A stretch of DNA of 64,000 nt from Clostridium zeae (GTDB taxonomy: Bacteria; Bacillota; Clostridia; Clostridiales; Clostridiaceae), in the NCBI RefSeq assembly GCF_017312485.1, contig NZ_BMBA01000001.1, forward strand, positions 1,502,396 to 1,566,395, written 5' to 3'. The position numbers and the translations under genes are program-made. Within the stretch, counting starts at the first letter, position 1. Each line of letters opens with the position of its first letter. The notes under the pieces were generated by a model. The model made no database searches. It was not told where the DNA came from and was given only the letters and a program-made list of their open reading frames with translations. Below, piece after piece: positions 8,213 through 17,114 of the stretch.

Positions 8213-8911
8213 TTAATTAAATAGTTTAAATACAATTAAAGTTAGAAAAGTACCAAATATCGCTCCTACAATAACTTCCCATATACTATGAACTTCTGAA
8301 TCCACCCTGCTTTGAGCAGTTATAAAAGCCATTAAGTAGCTAAGCATAATGCATAAAGGTTCCTCAGTTATTAAGGCTATAGCAGTAGCCAAAGAAAATG
8401 CCAGCGCACTATGCCCACTAGGCATTCCACCCTTAAGAGGAGTTCCTTCTCCGAAAAAAGCTTTAGCAGCTATTGTCATTAAGCATACAATTACTAAAAC
8501 GATAAAAATAGTATATGGTTCTGACTGCCTTATCATTCCGATTGTATGATATGTCACATTGGTAAGTTTATCCCAAAATATCACATAACCAACCAAAATA
8601 GCATTTATTGCTGTAACCAATACCCCACCTGCTGCTGCATTTTTTGCAAGCTTTGCTAACGGATGATAATAATTTGTAGTCATATCAACAACATGCTCTA
8701 TAGCAGTATTCATAAGTTCTGCCGCAATAACCATTGTTATTGTTACTGCTAAAATAAGGAACTCAAACTTCTTAATATCATATATAAAACAAGCAGTAAG
8801 AACCACAAGGGCTACTGCTATATGAATCCTCATATTCCGTTGGGTTCTTACTGAATGTATAATACCGTTAATTGCATAATTGAAGCTATCAACCAATTTT
8901 CTTACTTTCAT
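8213..8911 (-). CDS. dgkA: Undecaprenol/diacylglycerol kinase fused to a PAP2-type phosphatase domain
   Basis: A 232-residue membrane protein. Residues 1-115 are a DgkA-type kinase: NAINGI-like start, catalytic glutamate in AAELMNTAIEHVVD, and AKNAAAGGVL. Gram-positive DgkA acts mainly on undecaprenol. Residues 135-232 form a PAP2-like module with GGMPSGHSALAF and SRVDSEVHSIWE, preceding transmembrane helices. The first PAP2 motif (KxxxxxxRP) is not clear and the usual final Asp is Glu, so phosphatase activity is likely but not assured. The fusion joins a lipid kinase and a lipid-phosphate phosphatase that would act in opposite directions, suggesting control of the lipid-carrier pool. It lies in the ybeY-dgkA-cdd-era operon. 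Confidence 0.88.
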   Translation of the reverse strand: MKVRKLVDSFNYAINGIIHSVRTQRNMRIHIAVALVVLTACFIYDIKKFEFLILAVTITMVIAAELMNTAIEHVVDMTTNYYHPLAKLAKNAAAGGVLVTAINAILVGYVIFWDKLTNVTYHTIGMIRQSEPYTIFIVLVIVCLMTIAAKAFFGEGTPLKGGMPSGHSALAFSLATAIALITEEPLCIMLSYLMAFITAQSRVDSEVHSIWEVIVGAIFGTFLTLIVFKLFN

Positions 8912-8922
8912 ATTTCCCCCTA

Positions 8923-9429
8923 TTAAACCTCTCTAGTTATATTTAGTTTTCCAAGTATACTTTCTTCTCTTTCTCTCATAATCTTTTTTTCATCTTCTTC
9001 CATATGATCATATCCTAAAAGGTGCAAAATAGAATGAACCACTAAATAGCAACATTCTCTTGTAAAAGAGTGATTAAAATCTTCACTTTGTTCCTTTGCC
9101 TTCTCCAAAGACAGTACCACATCGCCTAAAACTAAGTCTCCTTCATTAAAGAAAGATGCATCAAAGTTATAATTCAAGTAAGCATCCTTGTATACTTTCC
9201 CCTTAGGATAATCTAACATCGGAAAAGAAAGTACATCTGTTTCTCTATCTATATCTCTAGTTTCCTTGTTTATTTCTTTAATAGAATCATTATCTACAAA
9301 AATCACACTTATCTCACAAGCTTTATCAACCAATTCCTCTTTAAGAGCTGCTAGTATTACTTCCTCAATTATTTTTTCAAACTCACTGTCTACTGACATC
9401 TTATCCTGTCTATTGTCTATAAAAATCAT
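8923..9429 (-). CDS. ybeY: Endoribonuclease YbeY, rRNA maturation factor
   Basis: The 168-residue zinc RNase takes part in 16S 3'-end processing and ribosome quality control. The metal motif H132-SIL-H136-LLGYD-H142 matches HxxxHxxGYDH. ETDVLSFP, the other family signature, is present near residue 63. GGAGTGATA precedes the ATG. It ends 11 bases before dgkA and is separated from pgpH by a 480-base repeat-rich interval, unlike Bacillus where the two genes are adjacent. Confidence 0.95.
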   Translation of the reverse strand: MIFIDNRQDKMSVDSEFEKIIEEVILAALKEELVDKACEISVIFVDNDSIKEINKETRDIDRETDVLSFPMLDYPKGKVYKDAYLNYNFDASFFNEGDLVLGDVVLSLEKAKEQSEDFNHSFTRECCYLVVHSILHLLGYDHMEEDEKKIMREREESILGKLNITREV

Positions 9430-9500
9430 ATTATCACTCCGTAAATCACTTTATATTAGATCTAGTTATTTATTCTTTTTCATATATTAAATATATTAAG

Positions 9501-9917
9501 TTAAAGCTTCTATTGAAATTGAGGTGTTACTACGGAAGATACTATATGAGCAAGCTATTAGAATTAAATAATTTTGGTAGGTGGAATAGCTTCAAAAAAT
9601 CGCTAATTGTCCTTCATTAGTGATTTTTTTGCGCATCTGCCTTTTCTGAACGTATGTGAAGAAATTCTGTCAGGCGACATATTCTCACTTTTTACTCTTT
9701 ATATATACTTTTTTAATTTCTTAAAGTTTTATATATAAAAAACTTATATGAAAGCTTGATTAATAAAGAGTAAAACTGCATTGTCCGAACGTAGTGAGCT
9801 ATGCAGTTTTAGCTATGTAATCCTACCAAAATCATATTAATTCTTTGCGAAGCTCATCTAAGTATCGGAGGAGTGACACCTCAATTTCAATACCGTAGTT
9901 AATAGTATCTTAAAGCT
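9501..9917. repeat. Composite palindromic element, family B copy 1, with a 240-bp insert
   Basis: The left end (TATTGAAATTGAGGTG, then ACTATATGAGCAAGC and TTAGAATTAAATAATTTTGG to about 9583) is inverted at the right end (about 9822-9917). The core words TATATGAGCAAGCTATTAG and TTTGCGAAGCTCAT recur in the copies at 31236 and 47201. The middle 240 bases (9584-9822) contain two strong hairpins (9595-9630 and 9772-9813) and a long-range pair TTTTTACTCTTTAT / ATAAAGAGTAAAA. The right end supplies the last codons and stop of pgpH. No open reading frame lies inside. Confidence 0.6.
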
Positions 9918-11964
9918 TATCTTTCTCTGTTGGATATTCTATTCTCTGATGATATATTCCATTTAGTACTTTTAAAAAGCACTTAGAAATTTTATTAATA
10001 TCTTTAAGGGTAAGATCACAGTTATCTAGTTCACCAGTATATAGTTTATCTTTTACTATCTTATTTACCATTTCTTCTATCTTGCCCTTAGTAGGATCAC
10101 TTATCGACCTAACTGCAGCTTCAACACTATCAGCAAGCATTATTATTGCAGCTTCCTTGCTCTCTGGTTTTGGTCCTGGATACCTAAAGTCTTCTTCTTT
10201 TATTTCACCAGGATTTTCAGCATTATTTTTCATAGTTACATAAAAATATTTAACTAAAGTTGTTCCATGGTGTTGTTCAATTATATCTCTTATCACCTGT
10301 GGAAGGTTATATTCTCGTGCAAGCTCTAATCCATCTTTTACATGTGAAATTATTATAAGTGTACTCAAATTTGGAGTTATTTTATCATGAGGATTTTCCT
10401 TGCCAATTTGATTTTCTTTAAAAAAGTATGGTCTTCTTGTTTTTCCCACATCATGATAGTAAGATCCAATCCTAGCTAACACAGGATTTCCCCCAACCTC
10501 TTCTGCTGCTACTTCAGATAGGTTTGCAACCATCATGCTATGATGATAAGTTCCAGGAGCCTCCATAAGTAGCTTCTTTAAGAGAGGATTATTGGGATTT
10601 GAAAGTTCTAAAAGCTTAACTGTAGTTACTACATCAAAAGTACTTTCAAAGAAAGGCAACAATCCCACTGCCATAACTCCAGAAAATAAACATCCTATTA
10701 TGACAAAACCTGATTTTAATAACACATCTAAAATATTATTTGAAAGTATCATCCCTTGAGTAAAGCATACTATAGCAACAATAATCGACAAGAATAGTGT
10801 TGAATATAATATATCATTTCTTTGTTCTATTTTTCTTAATGATGTAGCTCCGATAATTGAATTTAAAGCTGCTAACACTATAACTTCTGGATTAAAGTTC
10901 ACAGCTCCAGCTATAAGTATGCAATTGAACAAACTTAAAACTAAGGATACTTTATAGTTTATAAGTAAAGTTAGCAGTATTGGAGCACAAGCTAACGGTA
11001 TCAAAAATGGTGATATTATAGCTAAAGTCCTAGCTAATATCAATGAAGTTATATTAACTATATTAATAAGCAACAACTTACTATTATCCTCATAGATATT
11101 TTTGTAGTATTTGTTTAAATATCTATATTGTAGAGATAGTATAGCAGCAACAAATACTGCTGTAGAAAGATATATAATTATATTTATACCTGAGTTATTA
11201 AGTAAACCAAGAGAGTCTAAGATCTTTATCTGATCTTCTGTTGCAGGCTCTCCTTCTTTTATGATAGTTTGATTCTTTTTTATAACAATAGGCGCAACTT
11301 CTTTAATTGCTTCCTTCTTCTTTTCTTCAGTCTTATCCTTATCAAAAAACAGATTTGCTTTGATTTGATAATAACCTATATTCTTTAAAATATCCTTTAT
11401 ATTTCTATTGTAATTAGAATTTGATATTTCATTGTCAAATATACTCTTTGCATTCTGTAAGTCTGAAGGTTGATCTTCTTGTATATTCTTCTCATAAGCC
11501 TTCTCCAAACCCGATATTACCAAATCAGATATTGACTTAATATTTTCTTTTGGCAAAGCTATTAAGCTTCCTATTTCATCACTGTCCAGCTTAACAGCGG
11601 TTAATTTACTGACTTGATTTATCTTTTCTGCATCGGGTATAGTTGAATCCTTTAACGTGCTTATTTTATTAAAAAAAGTTCTTACATTATCCTCAGCATC
11701 CTTCTGTATATCCGTTTTTAAGGTATACTGTTGTCCATACTTGTCAGCCTCTGCTTGCTGTCTCTTTGTAGTTGCATCTTGATCAACTATCTCCCTCGGA
11801 GCTTTTATATCTACTTTTGAAATATCTCCCTCTCTTAAATCATATTTTTTGGTTACAAGAGAAGATATAGTACATAGATATACTATTATAAAGGTTAATG
11901 TAAACATAATTATTCTTTTAGGGTTTTTTATAAATTTAATAATAAATTTTCTTTCTCTACTCAA
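9910..11964 (-). CDS. pgpH: Cyclic-di-AMP phosphodiesterase PgpH (YqfF), 7TM-HD protein
   Basis: The 684-residue membrane enzyme hydrolyses the second messenger c-di-AMP. After a short cytoplasmic start and one transmembrane helix comes an extracytoplasmic 7TMR-HDED domain (about 60-265), then a seven-helix membrane block, then an HD domain. The HD domain shows GTYHHSMMVANLSE and SYYHDVGKTRRP, with the metal His/Asp residues intact. I chose TTG 11964 over GTG 11970, because AGAAGG lies seven bases before the TTG and touches the GTG; two residues are at stake. The last codons lie inside a repeat element. phoH, the usual gene between yqfD and this one, is absent here. Confidence 0.93.
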   Translation of the reverse strand: MSRERKFIIKFIKNPKRIIMFTLTFIIVYLCTISSLVTKKYDLREGDISKVDIKAPREIVDQDATTKRQQAEADKYGQQYTLKTDIQKDAEDNVRTFFNKISTLKDSTIPDAEKINQVSKLTAVKLDSDEIGSLIALPKENIKSISDLVISGLEKAYEKNIQEDQPSDLQNAKSIFDNEISNSNYNRNIKDILKNIGYYQIKANLFFDKDKTEEKKKEAIKEVAPIVIKKNQTIIKEGEPATEDQIKILDSLGLLNNSGINIIIYLSTAVFVAAILSLQYRYLNKYYKNIYEDNSKLLLINIVNITSLILARTLAIISPFLIPLACAPILLTLLINYKVSLVLSLFNCILIAGAVNFNPEVIVLAALNSIIGATSLRKIEQRNDILYSTLFLSIIVAIVCFTQGMILSNNILDVLLKSGFVIIGCLFSGVMAVGLLPFFESTFDVVTTVKLLELSNPNNPLLKKLLMEAPGTYHHSMMVANLSEVAAEEVGGNPVLARIGSYYHDVGKTRRPYFFKENQIGKENPHDKITPNLSTLIIISHVKDGLELAREYNLPQVIRDIIEQHHGTTLVKYFYVTMKNNAENPGEIKEEDFRYPGPKPESKEAAIIMLADSVEAAVRSISDPTKGKIEEMVNKIVKDKLYTGELDNCDLTLKDINKISKCFLKVLNGIYHQRIEYPTEKDKL

Positions 11965-12021
11965 AATCACACCTTCTTATTAGGCTTATTTTCAGTTAAC
12001 CACTTTACATCCTCTTTTAGT

Positions 12022-13152
12022 TTATGGTTTCATCGCTATATTCTGTTCTATGACTACAGCTACTTTAAGTCTAATTTTTCCCTCTCCAATATCCTCTGTG
12101 TTTACTAGTTTTTTTACAAACTTACCTTGTTTATCAATATCCTTCATTATAGAATCATATAAAGTATCTGAGGCTTTTTCTATCATACTCTCCTTGTCTT
12201 CACTTATAGGTTTAGAACTTTTCTCATAATATACTACTTTATTTAATATTTTACCCTTATTTTCTATTTTATCATAGTCACTAAATTCTTTTGTAGGTTT
12301 TTTTAGATAAATTTTCTTACCGAATAATTCAATGTATAAAGCTTCCTGTTTATTACCGGTCCTTTCTTCTACATTTCCACTTACCTGCAACTCAATTATT
12401 TTCTCGTAAAAAGTATTTGCAAGAACCTTACCATCAGCATTCACCTTATATTCGGCGCCTTCTTTTCCTTGTATCCCCCTTATAAGAACTTGTCCCTTTT
12501 TTACCAATTCTCCTTGATTAACCGCTGCAGTACCAGAGGTCGTATAAACCCTAACCACTTCTCCATCCATTTTCGCTACAACATCATTTTCATTAACGTT
12601 TTTTACTATCTCTGGAGGATTTATTTTTTCTTCAACTTTAATCTTCAAAGTTGATCCTTCTATTCTGGCTCTCACCCACATTATCTCTCCATTTCCATCT
12701 TCTAGTTTCTTTTCCAAATCTCTAAAATCAACTAGAGACTTCCTTACCCCTGGTTTAATACCAAGCCTTGCCAACTGTTGTCTTATTTCATAAGGCGATA
12801 AATACTTACCAGTATCAACTTGAACACTCCATATGTATGTTGAGAGATAAAACAATATTGCTAAAAATAGAACTGCCCCCGCCATCAATGTGCTTCTTTT
12901 TTTCATCCTTAAAAGTAAAAATGTAATTCCTTTTCTACCTATTACTTTAACACGCGCCTTTACTTTTTTGGCACATTCTATAACTGCATTATAATCATTT
13001 AATTCCACCTCAATAGTTATAGTTGAAATATCTATCTTTTGAATATTTTTAGCAAGTATACCATTTTTCCATAGAAGATTTATAAACTTTTCAGGATATA
13101 AAACCTTAACCTCAAGCTTCACTATACCTTTACTGTACTTTTTAAAATCCAT
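12022..13152 (-). CDS. yqfD: Sporulation protein YqfD
   Basis: About 376 residues, with one transmembrane helix (about 87-107, TLMAGAVLFLAILFYLSTYIW) following a cytoplasmic N-terminal domain and preceding a large external domain. The WVRARIEGSTLKIKVEE segment is a YqfD signature. In Bacillus it is under sigma-E and needed for sporulation together with YqfC; its biochemistry is unknown. I prefer ATG 13152 (MDFKKYSKG), with GAGGGG upstream, over ATG 13170, which lies inside yqfC and has no Shine-Dalgarno site. The yqfC stop and this start overlap closely, so the two are translationally coupled. Confidence 0.9.
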   Translation of the reverse strand: MDFKKYSKGIVKLEVKVLYPEKFINLLWKNGILAKNIQKIDISTITIEVELNDYNAVIECAKKVKARVKVIGRKGITFLLLRMKKRSTLMAGAVLFLAILFYLSTYIWSVQVDTGKYLSPYEIRQQLARLGIKPGVRKSLVDFRDLEKKLEDGNGEIMWVRARIEGSTLKIKVEEKINPPEIVKNVNENDVVAKMDGEVVRVYTTSGTAAVNQGELVKKGQVLIRGIQGKEGAEYKVNADGKVLANTFYEKIIELQVSGNVEERTGNKQEALYIELFGKKIYLKKPTKEFSDYDKIENKGKILNKVVYYEKSSKPISEDKESMIEKASDTLYDSIMKDIDKQGKFVKKLVNTEDIGEGKIRLKVAVVIEQNIAMKP

Positions 13153-13156
13153 ATCA

Positions 13157-13438
13157 TCATAACCCCTCATATATTAAAGATTTAAATTTACCACTTATAG
13201 TTATTGTATTACCTCCTATAAATAAAATTTCCAGATTAACTCCATCTAATGTGATTGTTCCTACTTTGGAATTTATTTTTATTTCACTACTATCAAAGGA
13301 TATTATCCCTTTGTGATTTTCAATAATAATCTCATTATCACCAGTTATAACTATTTTAGGAATATTAAGCACGATATCACGTGGCAAATCTAGTTTTTCT
13401 GCCAGTCCCTCTTTAACTTTATCTATTTTACGCTCCAT
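13157..13438 (-). CDS. yqfC: Sporulation protein YqfC
   Basis: A 93-residue soluble beta-rich protein, cotranscribed with yqfD and known in Bacillus as a sigma-E dependent sporulation gene. The opening EGLAEKLDLPRDIVLNIPKI and the repeated beta strands (ITGDNEIIIENHKGIISF) match the family. It is the first gene of the yqfC-yqfD(-pgpH) unit. A sporulation promoter upstream was not identified with confidence. Confidence 0.9.
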   Translation of the reverse strand: MERKIDKVKEGLAEKLDLPRDIVLNIPKIVITGDNEIIIENHKGIISFDSSEIKINSKVGTITLDGVNLEILFIGGNTITISGKFKSLIYEGL

Positions 13439-13542
13439 TCATAAAACTCCCGATAAGTACTTTCATATTAGTTTATGAGTCGAACGCTTTATAAATGCTA
13501 ATTTTATACATTGCATTTTGAAAATGTATATTAAAGATAAAA

Positions 13543-13632
13543 CACTTCAATCTGAAATCTATTTTCAAAACTCCGCAGGTTTCTGAGAGGATAATTTGAA
13601 AATATAAGTTTAATTATGAAATGGTTCATCTA
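13543..13632 (-). repeat. Repeat family C, copy 1
   Basis: On the minus strand it reads TAGATGAACCATTTCAT, then TATATTTTCAAA, a CTCAGAAACCTGCGGAG hairpin, TTTTGAAAATAGATTT and CAGATTGAAGTG. The same ordered words occur on the plus strand at 18301-18398 (CCAGAAACCGTGAGAG, TGATTGAAGTA, TAGATGAACCACTTCAT). Confidence 0.5.
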
Positions 13633-13636
13633 TAAT

Positions 13637-13694
13637 AAAAAAACTCTATACCTTTTAATTATGATAATATAATCAAAAGGTATAGAGTTTTTTT
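13637..13694. terminator. Bidirectional terminator upstream of yqfC
   Basis: A 20-base perfect stem: AAAAAAACTCTATACCTTTT at 13637-13656 against its exact complement at 13675-13694, with an 18-nt loop and U-runs in both directions. It would insulate yqfC from upstream transcription of rpsU-yqeY. Confidence 0.8.
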
Positions 13695-13765
13695 AAGGGC
13701 TACTTATTTTTTTTAATTATTATTAAATTTAATTTATTACTATCTAAAGTTTAAGGCTAAAAAAC

Positions 13766-13795
13766 AAAAAAGAACTCAAATTGAGTTCTTTTTTA
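13766..13795 (-). terminator. Terminator of rpsU-yqeY
   Basis: AAAAGAACTCAA pairs with TTGAGTTCTTTT. The stem begins in the yqeY stop codon, giving a very compact 3' end. Confidence 0.8.
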
Positions 13796-14242
13796 TTTAT
13801 TTAAATAATCTTTTACCATTTGACTAACAAGTTTACCATCAGCTCTACCTACTATTTTAGGTCTTACCGCTGACATAACCTTACCCATGTCTTTCATGTT
13901 ATTCGCGCCCACTTCGATAGCTGCTTCTCTGATGATTTCTAAAATTTCGTCTTCACTTAACTGCTGAGGAAGGTAATTTAACAAAATCTGGATTTCAGCA
14001 TTTACTTTGTCTACAAGATCTTGTCTATTTCCCTTTTCGAATTCAAGCATAGACTCTCTTCTTTGCTTGACTTCTCTAGATAGAATTTCTATAACTCGTT
14101 CGTCCTCAAGCTGTACTACTTCAGTTTTTTCAACTAAAAGTACTGCAGACCTAGCAGTGCTTAATGTTTCAGCTTTAAATTTATCTCTCGCCTTTAAGGC
14201 TTGCTTCCAGTCTTCTTGAAGTCTTTCTTTTATTGTTGGCAT
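13793..14242 (-). CDS. yqeY: YqeY family protein (GatB-type tRNA amidotransferase tail domain)
   Basis: The 149-residue protein is homologous to the C-terminal helical domain of GatB/GatE, which binds tRNA. Its function as a free-standing protein is unclear. TIKERLQEDWKQALKARDK and AEIQILLNYLPQQLSEDEI are family signatures. Three starts are possible (TTG 14260, ATG 14245, ATG 14242); AGAAGG gives seven bases of spacing to 14242, the best. It lies 26 bases after rpsU, the usual Firmicutes pair. Confidence 0.93.
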   Translation of the reverse strand: MPTIKERLQEDWKQALKARDKFKAETLSTARSAVLLVEKTEVVQLEDERVIEILSREVKQRRESMLEFEKGNRQDLVDKVNAEIQILLNYLPQQLSEDEILEIIREAAIEVGANNMKDMGKVMSAVRPKIVGRADGKLVSQMVKDYLNK

Positions 14243-14268
14243 CATTCTACCTTCTTCCAAAGAAATTC

Positions 14269-14445
14269 TTACTTAAACTTTCTTTTTCTAGCAGCTTCTG
14301 ACTTTTTCTTTCTCTTTACGCTTGGCTTTTCATAGTGTTCTCTTTTTCTAACTTCAGAAAGAACACCCGCTCTAGCACATTGTCTTTTAAATCTTCTAAG
14401 TGCTTGATCTAATGATTCGTTTTCTCTAACTCTAATTTCTGACAT
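14269..14445 (-). CDS. rpsU: 30S ribosomal protein S21
   Basis: A 58-residue basic protein read by hand from 14445 to the TAA at 14269. It starts [19 protein letters not shown], has the [21 protein letters not shown] core and ends in a lysine/arginine-rich tail ([15 protein letters not shown]). Sequence and length are those of bacterial S21, which joins the 30S platform near the anti-Shine-Dalgarno end of 16S rRNA. AGGGAGGG and AAAAGG lie upstream of the ATG. A strong sigma-A promoter is at 14521-14550. It forms an operon with yqeY. Confidence 0.97.
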   Translation of the reverse strand: MSEIRVRENESLDQALRRFKRQCARAGVLSEVRKREHYEKPSVKRKKKSEAARKRKFK

Positions 14446-14520
14446 TCCTTTTTTCCCTCCCTCCGCTAGCTATATACTGTTCTAATATATCACAGCTGTG
14501 GGCTTAACAACACACGCTAT

Positions 14521-14550
14521 ATTATACAATAGAGCTTTCAATACTGTCAA
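14521..14550 (-). promoter_or_regulatory. Sigma-A promoter of rpsU-yqeY
   Basis: On the minus strand TTGACA (14550-14545), an 18-base spacer and TATAAT (14526-14521) match the consensus exactly. The leader is about 70 bases and contains the palindrome CACAGCTGTG. Confidence 0.85.
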
Positions 14551-14578
14551 GAATTTCATCGCTAATTTTACGTAGTTT

Positions 14579-14923
14579 TTAACCTGGAGGCCATTTTAAT
14601 TCTCTTCCACCTAACACATGAAAATGCATGTGATTAACTGTTTGTCCTCCATCCTTACCACAGTTATTAACAACTCTATATCCAGAATCTGCTATGTTAA
14701 GCTCTCTTACTAGTTTATTAATAACACTGAATATATGTGCAATCACTTTATTGGTTTCATCATCAATATGATTAACACTTTCTATATGTTTTTTAGGAAT
14801 CACTAGAAAGTGTGTTGGAGCCTCAGGACTAATGTCATTGAAAGCTATCACATCTTCATCTTCATATATTTTTTTTGAAGGTATCTCACCTTTTGCTATT
14901 TTACAAAAGATACAATTTTCCAT
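14579..14923 (-). CDS. hinT: HIT-family nucleotide hydrolase (Hint)
   Basis: The 114-residue purine nucleoside phosphoramidase-type protein carries the histidine triad H98-M-H100-F-H102 in NHMHFHVLGG. It also has an N-terminal zinc-type CIFCKI pair, common in clostridial Hint proteins. Length is normal. AAAAGGAGGTGAAC precedes the ATG. It lies downstream of mtaB with a 117-base gap, so it may have its own promoter. Confidence 0.94.
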   Translation of the reverse strand: MENCIFCKIAKGEIPSKKIYEDEDVIAFNDISPEAPTHFLVIPKKHIESVNHIDDETNKVIAHIFSVINKLVRELNIADSGYRVVNNCGKDGGQTVNHMHFHVLGGRELKWPPG

Positions 14924-15040
14924 AATAGTTCACCTCCTTTTAAAAACTACAAAACTCTTACCAGTTGATAGCAAAAATATCTTTCTAAATATATCTTACC
15001 ACTAAAAACAGTAATTTAACCATAATATTCTAAACAAAAA

Positions 15041-16345
15041 CTATATTATTTCTCCAATAGCATAATCATTTTTATTTTCTAAAAGCTTTGTTGGCATTAT
15101 CTTACCTATCACAGAATCACAATCAAATTTTGCAACTACTTTTACATAATTTTCAGTATATCCTTCGTAATAACCTTCCATTGATTGAACTGCTTGCTCA
15201 AATAATACCTTTTGCTCTGTTTCTATTAAACCTTCGGTGAACTTACCTTCATTATATTCATTTAATTCAATTAAAAGTTTACTTCTTTCTTCTTTGATAT
15301 TTCCGTCAACTTGTTTTTCCATTGTTGCAGCCCTTGTACCTTTTCTTGGACTGTATTTAAACACATGAGTTTTCGTTAGTTTAATATCTTTTAAGAATTC
15401 ATAAGTTTCTTTAAATTCTACCTCAGATTCACCTGGGAAACCAACAATTACATCAGTAGTTATGGATACATCCGCAAAAGAGTTTCTTAATATGTTAACT
15501 ATATCTTTATAATCTTTAGCTGTATATTTTCTATTCATTCTTCTTAAAGTTTCATCTGAACCACTTTGTAAGGAAAGATGGAAATGATGGCATAATTTTT
15601 TTAGCTTTGATATACGAGCCACTACTTCTTCAGTAAAGAATGTAGGATCAATTGAACCTATTCTTACTCTTTCAATACCGTCTATTGCTTCAATAACTTC
15701 TAATATATCCACTAAAGTAATCTTTTCTTCTAAGTCAACTCCGTAAGAAGCAGTATGTATACCTGATAGTATTATTTCCTTAAAACCATGCTCTGAAAGC
15801 TTTTGTACTTCTTCCTTTATTTTTTCAGGATCCTTAGAACAAACAGCCCCTCTAGCATATGGAATTAAACAGTAAGAGCAAAATCTATTGCAGCCATCTT
15901 GTATCTTTAAAAAAGCTCTAGTTTTATCTTGATATTCTTCTATATTTAAATCTTCAAACACATTGTTTTTAAGCACAGGTGAAACTTGGACTTGTTGTTT
16001 ACCTTCATCGATAGCTTTATTTACCCAATAAACTATCTCTCCTTTGTTTCTTGTGCCAAGTACAACATCTACCCCTTCTATATTTCCAACCTCATTAGGG
16101 GCGATTTGAGAGTAACAGCCAACAACTGCAATTGTAGCAGCTTCATTTTCACGTCTAGCTCTACCAATTATCTGTCTTGACTTTTTATCACCCATATTAG
16201 TAACAGTACATGTATTTATCACATATACGTCAGCAAAAGTATCGAAATCAACAACTTCATACCCTTCCCTTATAAACTTTTCTGCCATAGCTTCTGATTC
16301 ATATTGATTTACTCTACAACCTAATGTAGAAAAAGCTACTTTCAT
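15041..16345 (-). CDS. mtaB: tRNA t6A37 methylthiotransferase MtaB
   Basis: The 434-residue radical-SAM enzyme converts t6A to ms2t6A at position 37 of ANN-decoding tRNAs. The N-terminal MTTase domain has conserved cysteines (TLGCRVNQYE, NTCTVTN, GCYSQIAP) for the second iron-sulfur cluster. The radical-SAM motif is CNRFCSYCLIPYARG near residue 150. A C-terminal TRAM-like region follows. GCRVNQ instead of GCQMN separates it from MiaB. Its start overlaps the end of rsmE, so the genes are translationally coupled. Confidence 0.95.
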   Translation of the reverse strand: MKVAFSTLGCRVNQYESEAMAEKFIREGYEVVDFDTFADVYVINTCTVTNMGDKKSRQIIGRARRENEAATIAVVGCYSQIAPNEVGNIEGVDVVLGTRNKGEIVYWVNKAIDEGKQQVQVSPVLKNNVFEDLNIEEYQDKTRAFLKIQDGCNRFCSYCLIPYARGAVCSKDPEKIKEEVQKLSEHGFKEIILSGIHTASYGVDLEEKITLVDILEVIEAIDGIERVRIGSIDPTFFTEEVVARISKLKKLCHHFHLSLQSGSDETLRRMNRKYTAKDYKDIVNILRNSFADVSITTDVIVGFPGESEVEFKETYEFLKDIKLTKTHVFKYSPRKGTRAATMEKQVDGNIKEERSKLLIELNEYNEGKFTEGLIETEQKVLFEQAVQSMEGYYEGYTENYVKVVAKFDCDSVIGKIMPTKLLENKNDYAIGEII

Positions 16346-17094
16346 TGATCATTTCCTCCTATATCTCCAAGTTCATATTGCAATAGAGATACTGCTGTAA
16401 ATCCAGCAGTCTCTGTTCTTAAGATTCTTGGTCCTAAAGTTACAATATGAGCTCCACTTTTCTTAAGATTATCTATTTCATATTCTTCAAATCCGCCTTC
16501 AGGTCCTATAACAATAGCTATATTTTTAATTGTCTTATCACCTATTTCACTTATAGCATTTCTTATTCCATAACCCGTAGCATTCTCATACGGTACTACT
16601 ATCATATCCATATTACCTAACATATCAATCATAGAACCAAATTCAACAGGCTCATCTATATCAGGTATAATTGTTCTCTTAGACTGCTTAGACGCCTCTA
16701 ATGCTATTCTATGCAGTCTATCAATCTTTTTAAATTCACCCTTTAACTTTACATCCACTCTACTAGTAATTAAAGGAGTAATTTTCCTTATGCCTAATTC
16801 AGTGCACTTCTGTACTATCAAATCCATCTTTGTTGATTTAGGTAAACCTTGAAACAACGTGATATTTATATTACTTTCATTATTACAACCTAATTCTTCA
16901 ACGATTTTAACCTTAACGTATTGTTTTGTAATCTCTTCAATTTCTCCAAGGTATTCTTTACCTTCTAAATTGTTTATAGCTATCTTTTCTCCGGCTTCTA
17001 ATCTTAGAACTCTATAAATATGCTTTACGTCATCTCCAGAAATAATAGCATGTGTATCAGTAAAGGTCTCCTTTGGTGTGAAAAATTTATGCAT
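16342..17094 (-). CDS. rsmE: 16S rRNA (uracil-1498-N3)-methyltransferase RsmE
   Basis: The 250-residue SPOUT methyltransferase modifies U1498 of 16S rRNA. It has an N-terminal PUA-like domain (HAIISGDDVKHIYRVLRLEAGE) and the knotted SAM-binding C-terminus with IVIGPEGGFEEYEI and LGPRILRTETAGFTAVSLLQYE. Length and motifs are standard. It lies 20 bases after prmA and overlaps mtaB by four bases, the conserved dnaJ-prmA-rsmE-mtaB order. Confidence 0.96.
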   Translation of the reverse strand: MHKFFTPKETFTDTHAIISGDDVKHIYRVLRLEAGEKIAINNLEGKEYLGEIEEITKQYVKVKIVEELGCNNESNINITLFQGLPKSTKMDLIVQKCTELGIRKITPLITSRVDVKLKGEFKKIDRLHRIALEASKQSKRTIIPDIDEPVEFGSMIDMLGNMDMIVVPYENATGYGIRNAISEIGDKTIKNIAIVIGPEGGFEEYEIDNLKKSGAHIVTLGPRILRTETAGFTAVSLLQYELGDIGGNDQ

Positions 17095-17114
17095 TCCACA
17101 TTCTCCTTAAAAGT

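Noticed and set aside
9501-9917. Structured RNA such as 6S, tmRNA or a riboswitch between ybeY and pgpH
   Set aside because: The inverted ends match the dispersed family B repeats and no known RNA signature (such as a tmRNA tag or tRNA-like ends) was seen.
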